Program-made: the position numbers and the translations under genes
The notes under the pieces: generated by a model
The model's input: the letters and a program-made list of their open reading frames with translations, nothing else
The model's database searches: none
What the model was told of the DNA's origin: nothing
Source of the DNA: DATAEE01 sp963725145
GTDB lineage: Bacteria; Acidobacteriota; Vicinamibacteria; Vicinamibacterales; 2-12-FULL-66-21
Direction: 5' to 3'
Assembly (NCBI GenBank): GCA_963725145.1
Contig: CAVRXL010000013.1
Location: 992,001 to 1,056,000, forward strand
Length of the DNA: 64,000 nt
Shown: positions 54,100-62,418 of the stretch, piece by piece
Layout: each line of letters starts with the position of its first letter
Numbering within the stretch: the first letter of the stretch is position 1

Positions 54100-55349
54100 G
54101 GTCTGTAACCCACTGGTGCCGGGGCCGGTCGTCGAGCCGCGGGCCCCGTCTCTTTCAAGAGAAGCGTGAGAACGATGGCGACGCCGACACCGTACAGGAG
54201 CGGCTGGAACGTCGTCTGATAGTGCTCGAGCGTCAGATCTCCAGCGCCGCCCGCTGCCATCAGGATCCAGGCGAACACGGGGCCCAGCAGGGCACTGAAC
54301 GTGAAATTCAGGAAATTGACCACGCCGGTGGACGTGCCGCTCATCTCCGGCGGGTTGGCCTCTTTGATCACGGTGTACGGCAGCATCGCCGCGCCCGACG
54401 CGATTCCGGCGACGAGACCGAGAACGTAGGGAGGAAAGACGTCAGTGGGGCCGTAGAGGATCCACGCAAGCGACGCAAACAGCACGACGGCGCCGGCGAT
54501 GATGACCGGCTTTCGCCGGCCCAGCCGATCCGAGACGAATCCGAGGAGCGGACAGCCGATGATCCAGCCGAACGGAACCGTTGACGATCGCAGCACAGCG
54601 GATGCGTAGTCCAACCCGCGCGCGTCCTGCAGATACCGGACGCCCCACACCATGTCGAAGATCGTCGTCGGGATGAACAGCAGGCCCGCGATCATCCCGC
54701 ACAGGATCGACTGGGGATTCCGGAACACGGTGCCCATCGCGCGGGCGGCGGTCTTCAGCCAGTCGTCGCTCCTGGCCGCGGGCGCCGGTTTGGGGAGCAG
54801 CAGGAAGAGCAGCACGCTGATCGCCAGCCCACCGATACCCATGCCGATCCAGAAGACGTTCCAGCCGACCCCACTCGCGATCATCGGACCGACGACGAAC
54901 TGGCCGGCGGAGCCGCCGGCCATGCCGAACATCTGAGTCGCCCCGATGAGCGTGGCCGCGCGGGAGGCCGGGAAGTTCGTCGTGGCGATGTAGACGGCAC
55001 CGACCAGCGCGAATACCCCCCCGGCCCCTTGCAGGAGTCTTCCAACGCTCGCGGCCTCGCTGCTGCCCGAAGCGAACAGCAAGGCGCCGACGCCGACGGT
55101 GGCCGCGCCGATCGGCACGACCCGCCGAGGTCCGAGGCGATCCAGCGCGACACCGGCGACGAGGCTGAACGGCGAGTAGCCGTAATAGAAGAGGCCGACG
55201 ATCGAGGCGACGCCGGCCGCATTCAGACCGAACGCGTCGGACAACTGCGGCATCATCACGGCCGGCGCCGATCGCAGCGTGTACTGATAGAAGTAGTACA
55301 CCGCTGTGATCAGCCACGCGACCGCGGCAGTCTTTGCTGCGCCGTTCAC
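54096..55349 (-). CDS. MFS transporter
   Basis: 417 residues with 12 membrane segments. The GTG at 55349 follows GGTGGAGG at eight bases and begins MNGAAKTAAVAWLITAVYYFYQY; the open frame upstream of it lacks coding character. Family features include YGYSPFSLVAGVALDRLGPRR (loop 2-3 motif) and GFVSDRLGRRKPVI in the second half. Substrate unknown; its place ahead of ptb-ackA-pflBA suggests import of a fermentable acid or export of formate/acetate. First gene of a long minus-strand operon under a sigma54 promoter. Confidence 0.85.
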   Translation of the reverse strand: MNGAAKTAAVAWLITAVYYFYQYTLRSAPAVMMPQLSDAFGLNAAGVASIVGLFYYGYSPFSLVAGVALDRLGPRRVVPIGAATVGVGALLFASGSSEAASVGRLLQGAGGVFALVGAVYIATTNFPASRAATLIGATQMFGMAGGSAGQFVVGPMIASGVGWNVFWIGMGIGGLAISVLLFLLLPKPAPAARSDDWLKTAARAMGTVFRNPQSILCGMIAGLLFIPTTIFDMVWGVRYLQDARGLDYASAVLRSSTVPFGWIIGCPLLGFVSDRLGRRKPVIIAGAVVLFASLAWILYGPTDVFPPYVLGLVAGIASGAAMLPYTVIKEANPPEMSGTSTGVVNFLNFTFSALLGPVFAWILMAAGGAGDLTLEHYQTTFQPLLYGVGVAIVLTLLLKETGPAARRPAPAPVGYRP

Positions 55350-55424
55350 CTGAATGCCTCCACCGGCTGCCCTGAACGGCGCCCGGTCCCCGGACGTTCC
55401 GGTCTCAGGGCCGCCTCTTCCGAT

Positions 55425-55440
55425 GGCAAGCCACGTACCT
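55425..55440 (-). promoter_or_regulatory. Predicted sigma54 promoter of the fermentation operon
   Basis: Minus strand reads AGGTACGTGGCTTGCC: GG and GC are 10 bases apart and the -12 box is TTGC. It is weaker at -26 and at the last base. Predicted transcription start is near 55414, a 65-base leader to the GTG at 55349. Enhancer copy 5 lies 86 bp upstream. Confidence 0.62.
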
Positions 55441-55525
55441 CGGCCCCGACGGTCCGACCGGGGAGACAAGTGGCGCGATTCAAAGACTTTGCGTCTCGTT
55501 CAACGGTGTGTCATCACGCCTTTGA

Positions 55526-55560
55526 CTCCGTCAATCCGGAGTTCCCCCAGAATGCCGGAG
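55526..55560. promoter_or_regulatory. 35-bp tandem-palindrome enhancer element (copy 5)
   Basis: CTCCG-tcaatc-CGGAG, ttc, CCCCA-GAATgc-CGGAG. The first palindrome is perfect; the left arm of the second is degenerate. It lies between the S1-domain gene's stop and the fermentation operon. Confidence 0.75.
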
Positions 55561-55629
55561 TCGTGCTCCTGACACAGGCCGAGCGGGCCTCGAAGGACTG
55601 CCGATTGGTGAATGTGGAATGCGGAGCTC

Positions 55630-57055
55630 TCAACGACCCTTGAGGGCGTTGCGGAGGTTGTCGGCCAGCGATCCGAGCGAGGCCGTGGGCGCAGCGTCCG
55701 GCCTCGCGGCGTAGTCGCGCAGTTCCGCCCGCTCCCGCTGCTCCGCCACCGCCTTCTTGCTGAGGCGAATGCGCCGGCCTGCGGGATCGACCTCGAGCAC
55801 CGCGACCTCCACCTCGCTGCCGATCGGGAACGCCTTCACCATGTCCGTGTCGCGATCCACGCCCGTTTCGGCGAACGGTATCAAGCCGGTGCGCCCCGGC
55901 GACAGGAACACGAACACGCCGAACTTCTCGTGACGCTCCACCTTGCCGGTCACGATCGCGCCGGGTTCGATAGCGCCCTGCGCCGACGCGGCCCGCGAAG
56001 ACCCTTCGTCGACGAGCGCGAGGCCGATGCGCTTCTGCGCCGGGTCGATGCTCAGGATCTCGAACGCCCCGGTCAAGCCGACGGCCACTGATGTCGCCCA
56101 CCCTCCGGTGCGACCCGTCGGGGCAAACGTGGAAGCGTGCGCCAACCCTTCGATGCCGGGCTCCAGCTCCACGAACGCGCCGAAGTCCGCCACGCGCGTG
56201 ACGCGGCCCGTCCGCACCTGGCCCACCTCATAGTTGGTGGCCACCGTGGTCCACGGATCGTCCAGGAGCTGCTTCAGCCCGAGCGAGATCTTCTGCGTGG
56301 CGTCGTCCACCCGCAGCACCTTCACGGTGATCTGGTCGCCCGGCGCGACGATCTCATTGGGGCTGGTGACGCGCGACCAGCTCATTTCGGACACATGGAG
56401 CAGGCCCTGGATGCCGCCGCCAAGATCCACGAAGGCGCCGAACTCCGGCACCGATGCGACCCGTCCGCTGAGCACCGCGCCGGGCACGATCGACTTGCGC
56501 ACGTCCGCGGCGCTGGCGCGCTGCTGCTCCTCGAGGTGCTTGCGCCGGGAGAGGACGACGTTTTTCCCGCCGTCCTTGTACTCGATGATCCGGAACGCGT
56601 AGACCTGCCCTTCGTGCACCGCCGGGTCCGCGGTGCGGACGATGTCGATCTGCGAGAGCGGGCAGAACGCGCGCTCGCGGGCGACGCGCACCTCGTAGCC
56701 GCCCTTCACGGCTTGCACCACTTTGCCTTCCACGGCGAGCCCCGCCTGGAACGCGTCCTCGAGCTCGCGCTGCGTGGCGGCGTTGCGCACGCCCCTGCGC
56801 GACAGCACGATGCCGCCGCTGGTGGAGACGACCATCGCCTGGATGCGATCGCCGACCGACACCTCGACGTCGACCGTCGGCGTCCTTCAGTTCCGCGAGG
56901 TCGATCTCGGCCTCGCCTTTGCCGCCCACGTTGACGAAGGCCACCTCCGAGCCGAACGCGACGATGGTGCCCTCGATGGTCTGGCCCCGATCGAACTGGC
57001 GCGCCTTGACGGACGCCTCGAACATCGCGGCGAAATCTTCTTCTTGCTCGCTCAC
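55630..57055 (-). CDS. S1-domain RNA-binding protein, ribosomal protein S1-like (frameshifted)
   Basis: About 474 residues once one frame break is repaired. GTG 57055 follows GAGGAGG. Five S1 OB-fold repeats can be read (about 25-90, 115-180, 200-270, 285-355, 370-440), for example GRVASVPEFGAFVDLGGGIQGLLHVSEMSW; E. coli S1 has six. The break is near 56872, where GGT-[C]-GAC must skip one base to join AELKDADG to DVEVSVGDRI. It may be the house-keeping S1 or a shorter paralogue. If real, the lesion would be expected to be harmful, so a sequencing error is likely. Confidence 0.75.
56872..56872 (-). other. Apparent extra base (+1 frame break)
   Basis: GAC-GGT-[C]-GAC-GTC on the minus strand: dropping one base restores a continuous first-to-second S1 repeat. 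Confidence 0.6.
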
Positions 57056-57234
57056 TGCGTCCTCCTCGAAACTGGGACGCTCGTGATTATATCGGGCGAC
57101 GAGTAAGGACTGGAATTCTAACAACTTGCAGGTGTCGCGCCTGGCCACTACTACCAAAGTCCAATGGCATCCCCGCCGGTTCCGGATAGCCTTCACCGAT
57201 ACCGAGTGAGCCGCGCCGTTGAAAGGGGTGTGCC

Positions 57235-59649
57235 TTGAAAGTGCTTCGCAATACCTCCGTCGTCGTTGGACTTCTTGCGTCCGTCGGCCTGACAGCCGTC
57301 GGTTGCGGCGGCGGGGCTGGTTCGGAATCGGCCTCGGCCGCGGCCGGTGTGCAGGGTGAAGCCGCCCAGGATCGCCGGATTCTTCCGGTTGCGGAGCCGA
57401 CCTACGCGCCAATCACGGAGCTGGATGCCCGGAAGGCGAAGGCGCCTCCGCGCTTCGAGGTGAAGGCCCCCTCCGGCGCGCCGAACGTCGTGGTCGTCCT
57501 CATCGACGACATCGGCTTCGGGCACTCGAGCACCTTTGGCGGGCCGATCAACATGCCGACGCTGGAGCGGCTGTCCCAGGCAGGCCTGCGTTACAACAGA
57601 TTCCACACGACCGCGCTCTGCTCGCCGACGCGAACGGCGCTCCTGACGGGGCGCAACCATCACGTCAACAACGCCGGCGCGATCATGGAGCTGGCGACGG
57701 CGTTCCCGGGCAACACGGGCGTGCGGCCGAATAGCGTCGCGCCGCTTGCCGAAATTCTGCGTCTGAACGGCTACAGCACCGCGGCGTTCGGCAAGTACCA
57801 CGAGACCGCGCCATGGGAAGTCTCGGTATCGGGTCCGTACGATCGCTGGCCGACACGGTCCGGCTTCGACAAGTTCTACGGCTTCATCGGCGGCGAGACG
57901 AACCAGTGGGCGCCGGCGATCTACGACGGCGTCGTCCGCGTCGAGCACGAGCCTGACCCGAACTATCACTTCACGACGGACATGACGAACCAGGCAATTG
58001 CCTGGGCGCGCTTCCAGCACTCGATGACGCCCGACAAGCCGGTGTACATGTACTTCGCGACGGGGGCGACGCACGCGCCGCACCACGCGCCGGCGGAATT
58101 CGCGAAGCGCTACCGCGGCAAGTTCGACGCGGGCTGGGACAAGCTGCGCGAGGAGACGCTCGCGCGGCAGATCAAGCTCGGCGTCGTGCCGGCGGGGACG
58201 AAGCTGACAGAGAGGCCGAAGGAGATCCCGGCGTGGGACGGCCTGTCCGCGGACCAGAAGAGACTCTTTGCGCGGCAGATGGAAGTCTTCGCGGGATTTG
58301 CCGAGCACACCGACTACGAGGTCGGACGTCTCGTGCAGGCCCTCGAGGAGATGGGCAGGCTGAACAACACGCTGTTCTTCTACATCGTGGGCGACAACGG
58401 GTCGAGCGCGGAAGGCGGCCCGGACGGCACCTACAACGAGATGCTGGCGCTCAACGGGATCGTCAGCGACATTTCGTCGCAGCTCAAGTGGATCGATCAG
58501 TGGGGCAGTCCGATGACGTTCCCGCACTTCTCGATCGGTTGGGCGCATGCGGGCAACACGCCGTTCCAGTGGACCAAGCAGGTCGCGTCGCACTTCGGTG
58601 GCACGCGCAATGGCATGGTCCTGCACTGGCCGAACGGCATCAAGGCGAAGGGGGAGGTCCGCTCGCAGTTCCACCACGTCATCGACGTCGCGCCGACGGC
58701 GCTTGAAGCGGCGAAACTGCCGGAGCCGACGTCCGTGAACGGCACGAAGCAGCGGCCGATGGACGGCGTGTCGATGTTGTATTCGGTCGATGACGCCAGG
58801 GCGGCGGATCGCCGCACGACGCAGTACTTCGAGATGTTCGGGAACCGCGGCATCTACCACGACGGCTGGGTGGCGGCGACGCGCCATTCCATTCCATGGT
58901 TGATGGTCCAGAACCCGCCGTTGGAGCAGGACAAGTGGGAGCTCTACAACATCGCGGAGGATTTCAGTCAGGCGAACGATCTCGCCTCCCAGAACCCCGC
59001 CAAGCTGAAGGAGCTGCAGGATCTCTTCATGAAGGAGGCGGTCCGCAACAACGTGCTGCCGATCGACGACCGCCGCGCGGAGCGCTTCGACCCAGCGATC
59101 GCCGGCAGGCCGGATCTGCTCGGTCCGCGGACGTCGTTGACCCTTTACGAGGGCATGACCGGAATCTCCGAGAACGCGTTCATCAACGTGAAAGGCCGAT
59201 CGTTCACGGTCACCGCGGAGATCGAGGTCCCGCCGAAGGGCGCGGAAGGCGTCATCATCGCGCAGGCCGGCCGGTTCGGCGGCTGGAGCCTCTACATGAA
59301 GGGCGGCCGCGTCCACCAGGTGCACAACTATGGCGGCCTCGAGCGCTTCACGGTCTCGTCGACCGCAGCGCTGGCGCCGGGCCGCCATACCGTGAAGTAC
59401 GAGTTCGCCCATGACGGCGGCCGCCCCGGCTCGGGTGGAACGAGCAGACTGTTCGTCGACGGCAAACCGAGCGGCGAAGCCAAGGTCGCCAGGATGATGC
59501 CCTTCGCGTACTCGGCAGATGAGGGGGCGGACGTCGGGGTCGACGCCGAAACGCCGGTGACGGAGGAGTACGCGCAGGGCCGCAACCGCTTCACCGGCCG
59601 CATCCACAAGGTGACCGTCGAAACCAAGCCGCCGACGCGGGGGACGTAG
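57235..59649 (+). CDS. Arylsulfatase lipoprotein
   Basis: 804 residues from TTG 57235 (GTG 57241 also possible), with a lipobox (LTAVGC), so it is likely anchored in the envelope. The sulfatase domain (about 75-560) has NVVVVLIDDIGFG and the formylglycine motif CSPTRTALLTGR, and the second metal/anion region FGKYHE. A C-terminal jelly-roll-like domain (about 620-790) resembles LamG/concanavalin folds and may bind sugar. It hydrolyses sulfate esters. No sulfatase-maturating enzyme is encoded nearby. Confidence 0.92.
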   Translation: MKVLRNTSVVVGLLASVGLTAVGCGGGAGSESASAAAGVQGEAAQDRRILPVAEPTYAPITELDARKAKAPPRFEVKAPSGAPNVVVVLIDDIGFGHSSTFGGPINMPTLERLSQAGLRYNRFHTTALCSPTRTALLTGRNHHVNNAGAIMELATAFPGNTGVRPNSVAPLAEILRLNGYSTAAFGKYHETAPWEVSVSGPYDRWPTRSGFDKFYGFIGGETNQWAPAIYDGVVRVEHEPDPNYHFTTDMTNQAIAWARFQHSMTPDKPVYMYFATGATHAPHHAPAEFAKRYRGKFDAGWDKLREETLARQIKLGVVPAGTKLTERPKEIPAWDGLSADQKRLFARQMEVFAGFAEHTDYEVGRLVQALEEMGRLNNTLFFYIVGDNGSSAEGGPDGTYNEMLALNGIVSDISSQLKWIDQWGSPMTFPHFSIGWAHAGNTPFQWTKQVASHFGGTRNGMVLHWPNGIKAKGEVRSQFHHVIDVAPTALEAAKLPEPTSVNGTKQRPMDGVSMLYSVDDARAADRRTTQYFEMFGNRGIYHDGWVAATRHSIPWLMVQNPPLEQDKWELYNIAEDFSQANDLASQNPAKLKELQDLFMKEAVRNNVLPIDDRRAERFDPAIAGRPDLLGPRTSLTLYEGMTGISENAFINVKGRSFTVTAEIEVPPKGAEGVIIAQAGRFGGWSLYMKGGRVHQVHNYGGLERFTVSSTAALAPGRHTVKYEFAHDGGRPGSGGTSRLFVDGKPSGEAKVARMMPFAYSADEGADVGVDAETPVTEEYAQGRNRFTGRIHKVTVETKPPTRGT

Positions 59650-59670
59650 GGAGTTCTTTCGTGGAAACGG

Positions 59671-59813
59671 AGGAGACGGAGGAATCGGAGTTACAGCGGA
59701 GGAACGGAGTCAACGGGGACGAAACGGAGAAACGAATTAAGGCTCCGTTTCGTCTCCGTTAACCCCGTTGCTCCGTTGTGATCTCCGATATCTCCGTTCC
59801 CTCCGTTGTCTCC
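59671..59813. repeat. Long imperfect palindrome built from ACGGAG units
   Basis: The left arm (59671-59730) repeats GGAGACGGAGGAA-type hexamers; the right arm (59741-59813) carries the complementary CTCCGTT units. Perfect sub-stems include GAAACGGAG/CTCCGTTTC (59721-59729 with 59743-59751) and CAACGGGG/CCCCGTTG (59711-59718 with 59763-59770). It lies between the sulfatase stop and the lipoprotein gene and could form one very long hairpin, acting as terminator or as a mobile repeat. Confidence 0.75.
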
Positions 59814-59833
59814 CAGCCCGTGTATCCTGTGAC

Positions 59834-61394
59834 GTGCTCCACGCTAAGAAGCTGACCTCGATCGCGGCCGCGGCCGCATTGTCCATGGCTATCGCCGCGC
59901 CCGGTTGCGGGTCGTCCGATCCGCCGACCGTCCTGTCCGAACGTGAAGTCAGGGAAGCCCTGCTCGCCGAGCTCCGGCCGGTAGCTCTGCAGAACTGCAC
60001 GCTGAGCCGCTTCGGAGGCGCGCACGACAGCGGGCTTCTGATGTGCAAGAACCTGCTGGAAGGGGTCGAATCCGCGTACTCCTACGGCATCGGGGGCAGA
60101 GACGACTGGGGCTGCGAGGTGTCGATGCAGTTCGGCGTGCCGGTGCACCAGTACGACTGCCTCGACACGCGCCGGCCTGCCTGCGCGGAGGGGCACCCGG
60201 CGTTCCACACCGAGTGCCTCGGCGCCAGTCGGGAGCAGACGGCAACCCAGGAGTTCGACACCCTCGCCAATCAGATTGCCAACAACGGGGACCGCGGCAA
60301 GCGTCTCGTCGTCCGGATCGACGTGGAGGGGAAAGAGTGGGAGTCCCTCATGCAGACGCCCCGCGCGGTGTTCGACAGACATCGAGCAACTGACCGTGGA
60401 GTTTCACGGCGTCAACGACAGCTGGTTCCTCGATGTCGTCCGGCGACTCAAGCAGGACTTTCACATCGCAAACGTGTACTTCAACAACAACGCCTGTTCG
60501 GACGACTTCCCGCCGATGCCCGCGTGGGCCTATCAGGTGCTGTTCGTCAACAGGCGCGTCGCCCTGGTCGACCCGTCCGTCCCGGGCACTCCGCTGCCCA
60601 GCCCGCGGAACGCCCGCGACAATCCCACTCTGCCCGACTGTCAGCCCGAGATCCCCGACCGTGCGGCGCGGGAGCGCCAGCTTCGGCAGCAGCTCCTGGA
60701 CGAGCTCCGGCCGGTGGCGCTCGAGAACTGCACGCTCGCCCGGTTCGGGAGCGGGGACGACGGCGGGTATCTGATGTGCGAGAACCTGATCAGCGGGCTG
60801 CAGACGGCGTATTCGTACGGCGTGGGCAAGAACGACGACTGGGGATGCGACGTGTCGACGCGATACGGCGTGCCGGTCCACCAGTACGATTGCTTCGACC
60901 CGGCGCGCCCGGAGTGCAAGTCGGGCAGGTTCGTCTTCCACGACGAGTGCATCGCCGACCGCAGAGAGCGCGCGTACTCCCGCGTCTTCGACACGCTGGC
61001 GAATCAGATCGCGGCAAACGGCGACAGCGGCAAGCGCATGATCGTCAAGATCGACGTCGAAGGGGCGGAATGGGATGCGCTCATGGCCACGCCGGACACT
61101 CTACTGGAACAAATCGATCAGCTTCCGATGGAGCTGCACGGTGTCAACGACGCGCGCTTCCTGAACGTCGTCCGAAAGCTCAAGCGCACGTTCCATCTGG
61201 TCAACCTTCACTTCAACAACTTCTCGTGCTCGCCCGCATCGGCGCCGCTTCCGGGCTGGGCGTACCAGGTGCTGTTCGTCAACAAGCGGCTCGGGGTGCT
61301 CGACCGGGCGCGCGGAACGCCGCCGCCGAGCCCGTTGAACGCGCCCGACAACCGTCACATGCCCGACTGCCAGGTGGATTTCACGGCACGATAG
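59834..61394 (+). CDS. Lipoprotein with two tandem methyltransferase-like domains (frameshifted)
   Basis: About 519 residues after repair. GTG 59834 begins a lipoprotein signal (lipobox IAAPGC). Two copies of a domain of about 240 residues follow, each with CTLxRFG...C, AYSYGxGxxDDWGCxVS, VPVHQYDC, FDTLANQIAxNGDxGKR, IDVEGxEW and ELHGVND. The pattern resembles METTL24-like/FkbM-related methyltransferases, but cofactor binding is unproven and a periplasmic location would lack S-adenosylmethionine. The first copy is broken near 60377, where GAC-[A]-GAC must skip one base. Its end overlaps the convergent beta-propeller gene by 14 bases. Confidence 0.6.
60377..60377 (+). other. Apparent extra base (+1 frame break)
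   Basis: TTC-GAC-[A]-GAC-ATC: dropping one base restores alignment of the first domain copy with the second, which has an intact frame. Confidence 0.65.
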
Positions 61395-62388
61395 TCGCCT
61401 CGATCCGCTTCGGATCGAGCCGCCAGACGTTGCTTTGCCGCAGGTTCGAGAGCCACACGGAACCGTGGCCGACGCGGATCGCGTCTCCACCGGGCCCGAA
61501 GAACTGTTGCGCGACCGTGTTGGTGGATGGATCGATCCGCGTGACCGGGTACTCGAACGACGTGACCCACACCGATCCCTCGCCGACGGCGATCTCGCCG
61601 CCGGGACCCGGGAATGCCGGCCTCTATCGTCGCGACGACCTTGTTCGTTTTCGCGTCGACGCGCGAGATCGTCCCGTCTCCCTGGTTGATCGTCCAGACC
61701 GATCCCTCTCCGACCGCGAGGAAGCGTGGCTTCGGACCGACCGCGACCGTCTCTTCGATCGCGTTGGTGTAGGGGTTGACGCGCGTGACGAGATTCTTTT
61801 CCGTGCTCGTGACCCAGACCGCGCCCTCGCCGAACGCCACGGCGAACGAGCCGGGCGCGACATATATCTCGGCGACGACTTTGCTCGTGGCCGGGTCGAT
61901 GCGGGCGAGCGTGCCCTTCGCGTCGCTCATCATCCAGATGCTGCCGGCGCCGGCGGCCAGGCCCCCCTCGCTGTCGCCGATCGTCAACGGCAGGGTAGCC
62001 GTCACCTTTCCGGTCTTCAGATCGACGCGCGACACGCTTGGGTCGCCGCAGTTGGGAACCCAGAGGCTCTCGAAGGCGGCCGCCAGGCCCGAGCACGGAC
62101 CCTTGCCGACGGCGATGGTCGCCACGATCTTGTTCGTCTTCGGATCGATCCTGGTCACGCTGTTCTTCGGGTAGTTCGAGACCCAGACGTGATCGTCGAT
62201 GGCGATCCAATCGGGGACGCCCGGAATGTCGTAGATCTGATCGGGTTTGAGCCGCTCGATCGGAATGCGCCGCGAGGCATCCTTGATGCCTGGCCGCTTC
62301 GGCGTCGCCGGGGCCTGACTCTCGGCCGTTCGGCGGCCACTAAGGCGCAGGCTGTCAAGAAGATGGAGACCGTGAATGTGCTGCGCAT
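61381..62388 (-). CDS. Secreted virginiamycin B lyase-like/NHL beta-propeller (two frame breaks)
   Basis: About 335 residues when repaired. ATG 62388 opens a signal peptide (MRSTFTVSIFLTACALVAAE) in one frame; between about 62322 and 62336 one base seems missing, after which the frame with PDQIYDIPGVPDWIAIDD continues. Near 61606 one base seems extra (GGG-[T]-CCC), joining ATIEAGIPG to GGEIAVGEGSVW. The body holds six blades of the pattern VWVSN...SVTRIDPKTNKVVATI, as in Vgb-like propellers. Catalysis is not proven; many such proteins are only binding scaffolds. Divergent from the cytochrome protein gene. Confidence 0.6.
61606..61606 (-). other. Apparent extra base (+1 frame break)
   Basis: ATT-CCC-GGG-[T]-CCC-GGC on the minus strand: dropping one base fuses the two propeller frames. 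Confidence 0.6.
62322..62336 (-). other. Apparent missing base (-1 frame break)
   Basis: The signal-peptide frame and the propeller frame differ by one missing base in this interval. The only break of this sign in the window. Confidence 0.45.
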
Positions 62389-62418
62389 GAGGGTCGGTGC
62401 GATAATAACGCAACCCTG

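Noticed and set aside
57062..57234. Enhancer-like TTCCGG sequence near 57180
   Set aside because: Only a short half-site is present, without the palindrome pair or a -24/-12 promoter.
57193..59607. An 804-codon minus-strand frame opposite the arylsulfatase
   Set aside because: It mirrors the sulfatase frame almost exactly and shows no recognisable protein features.
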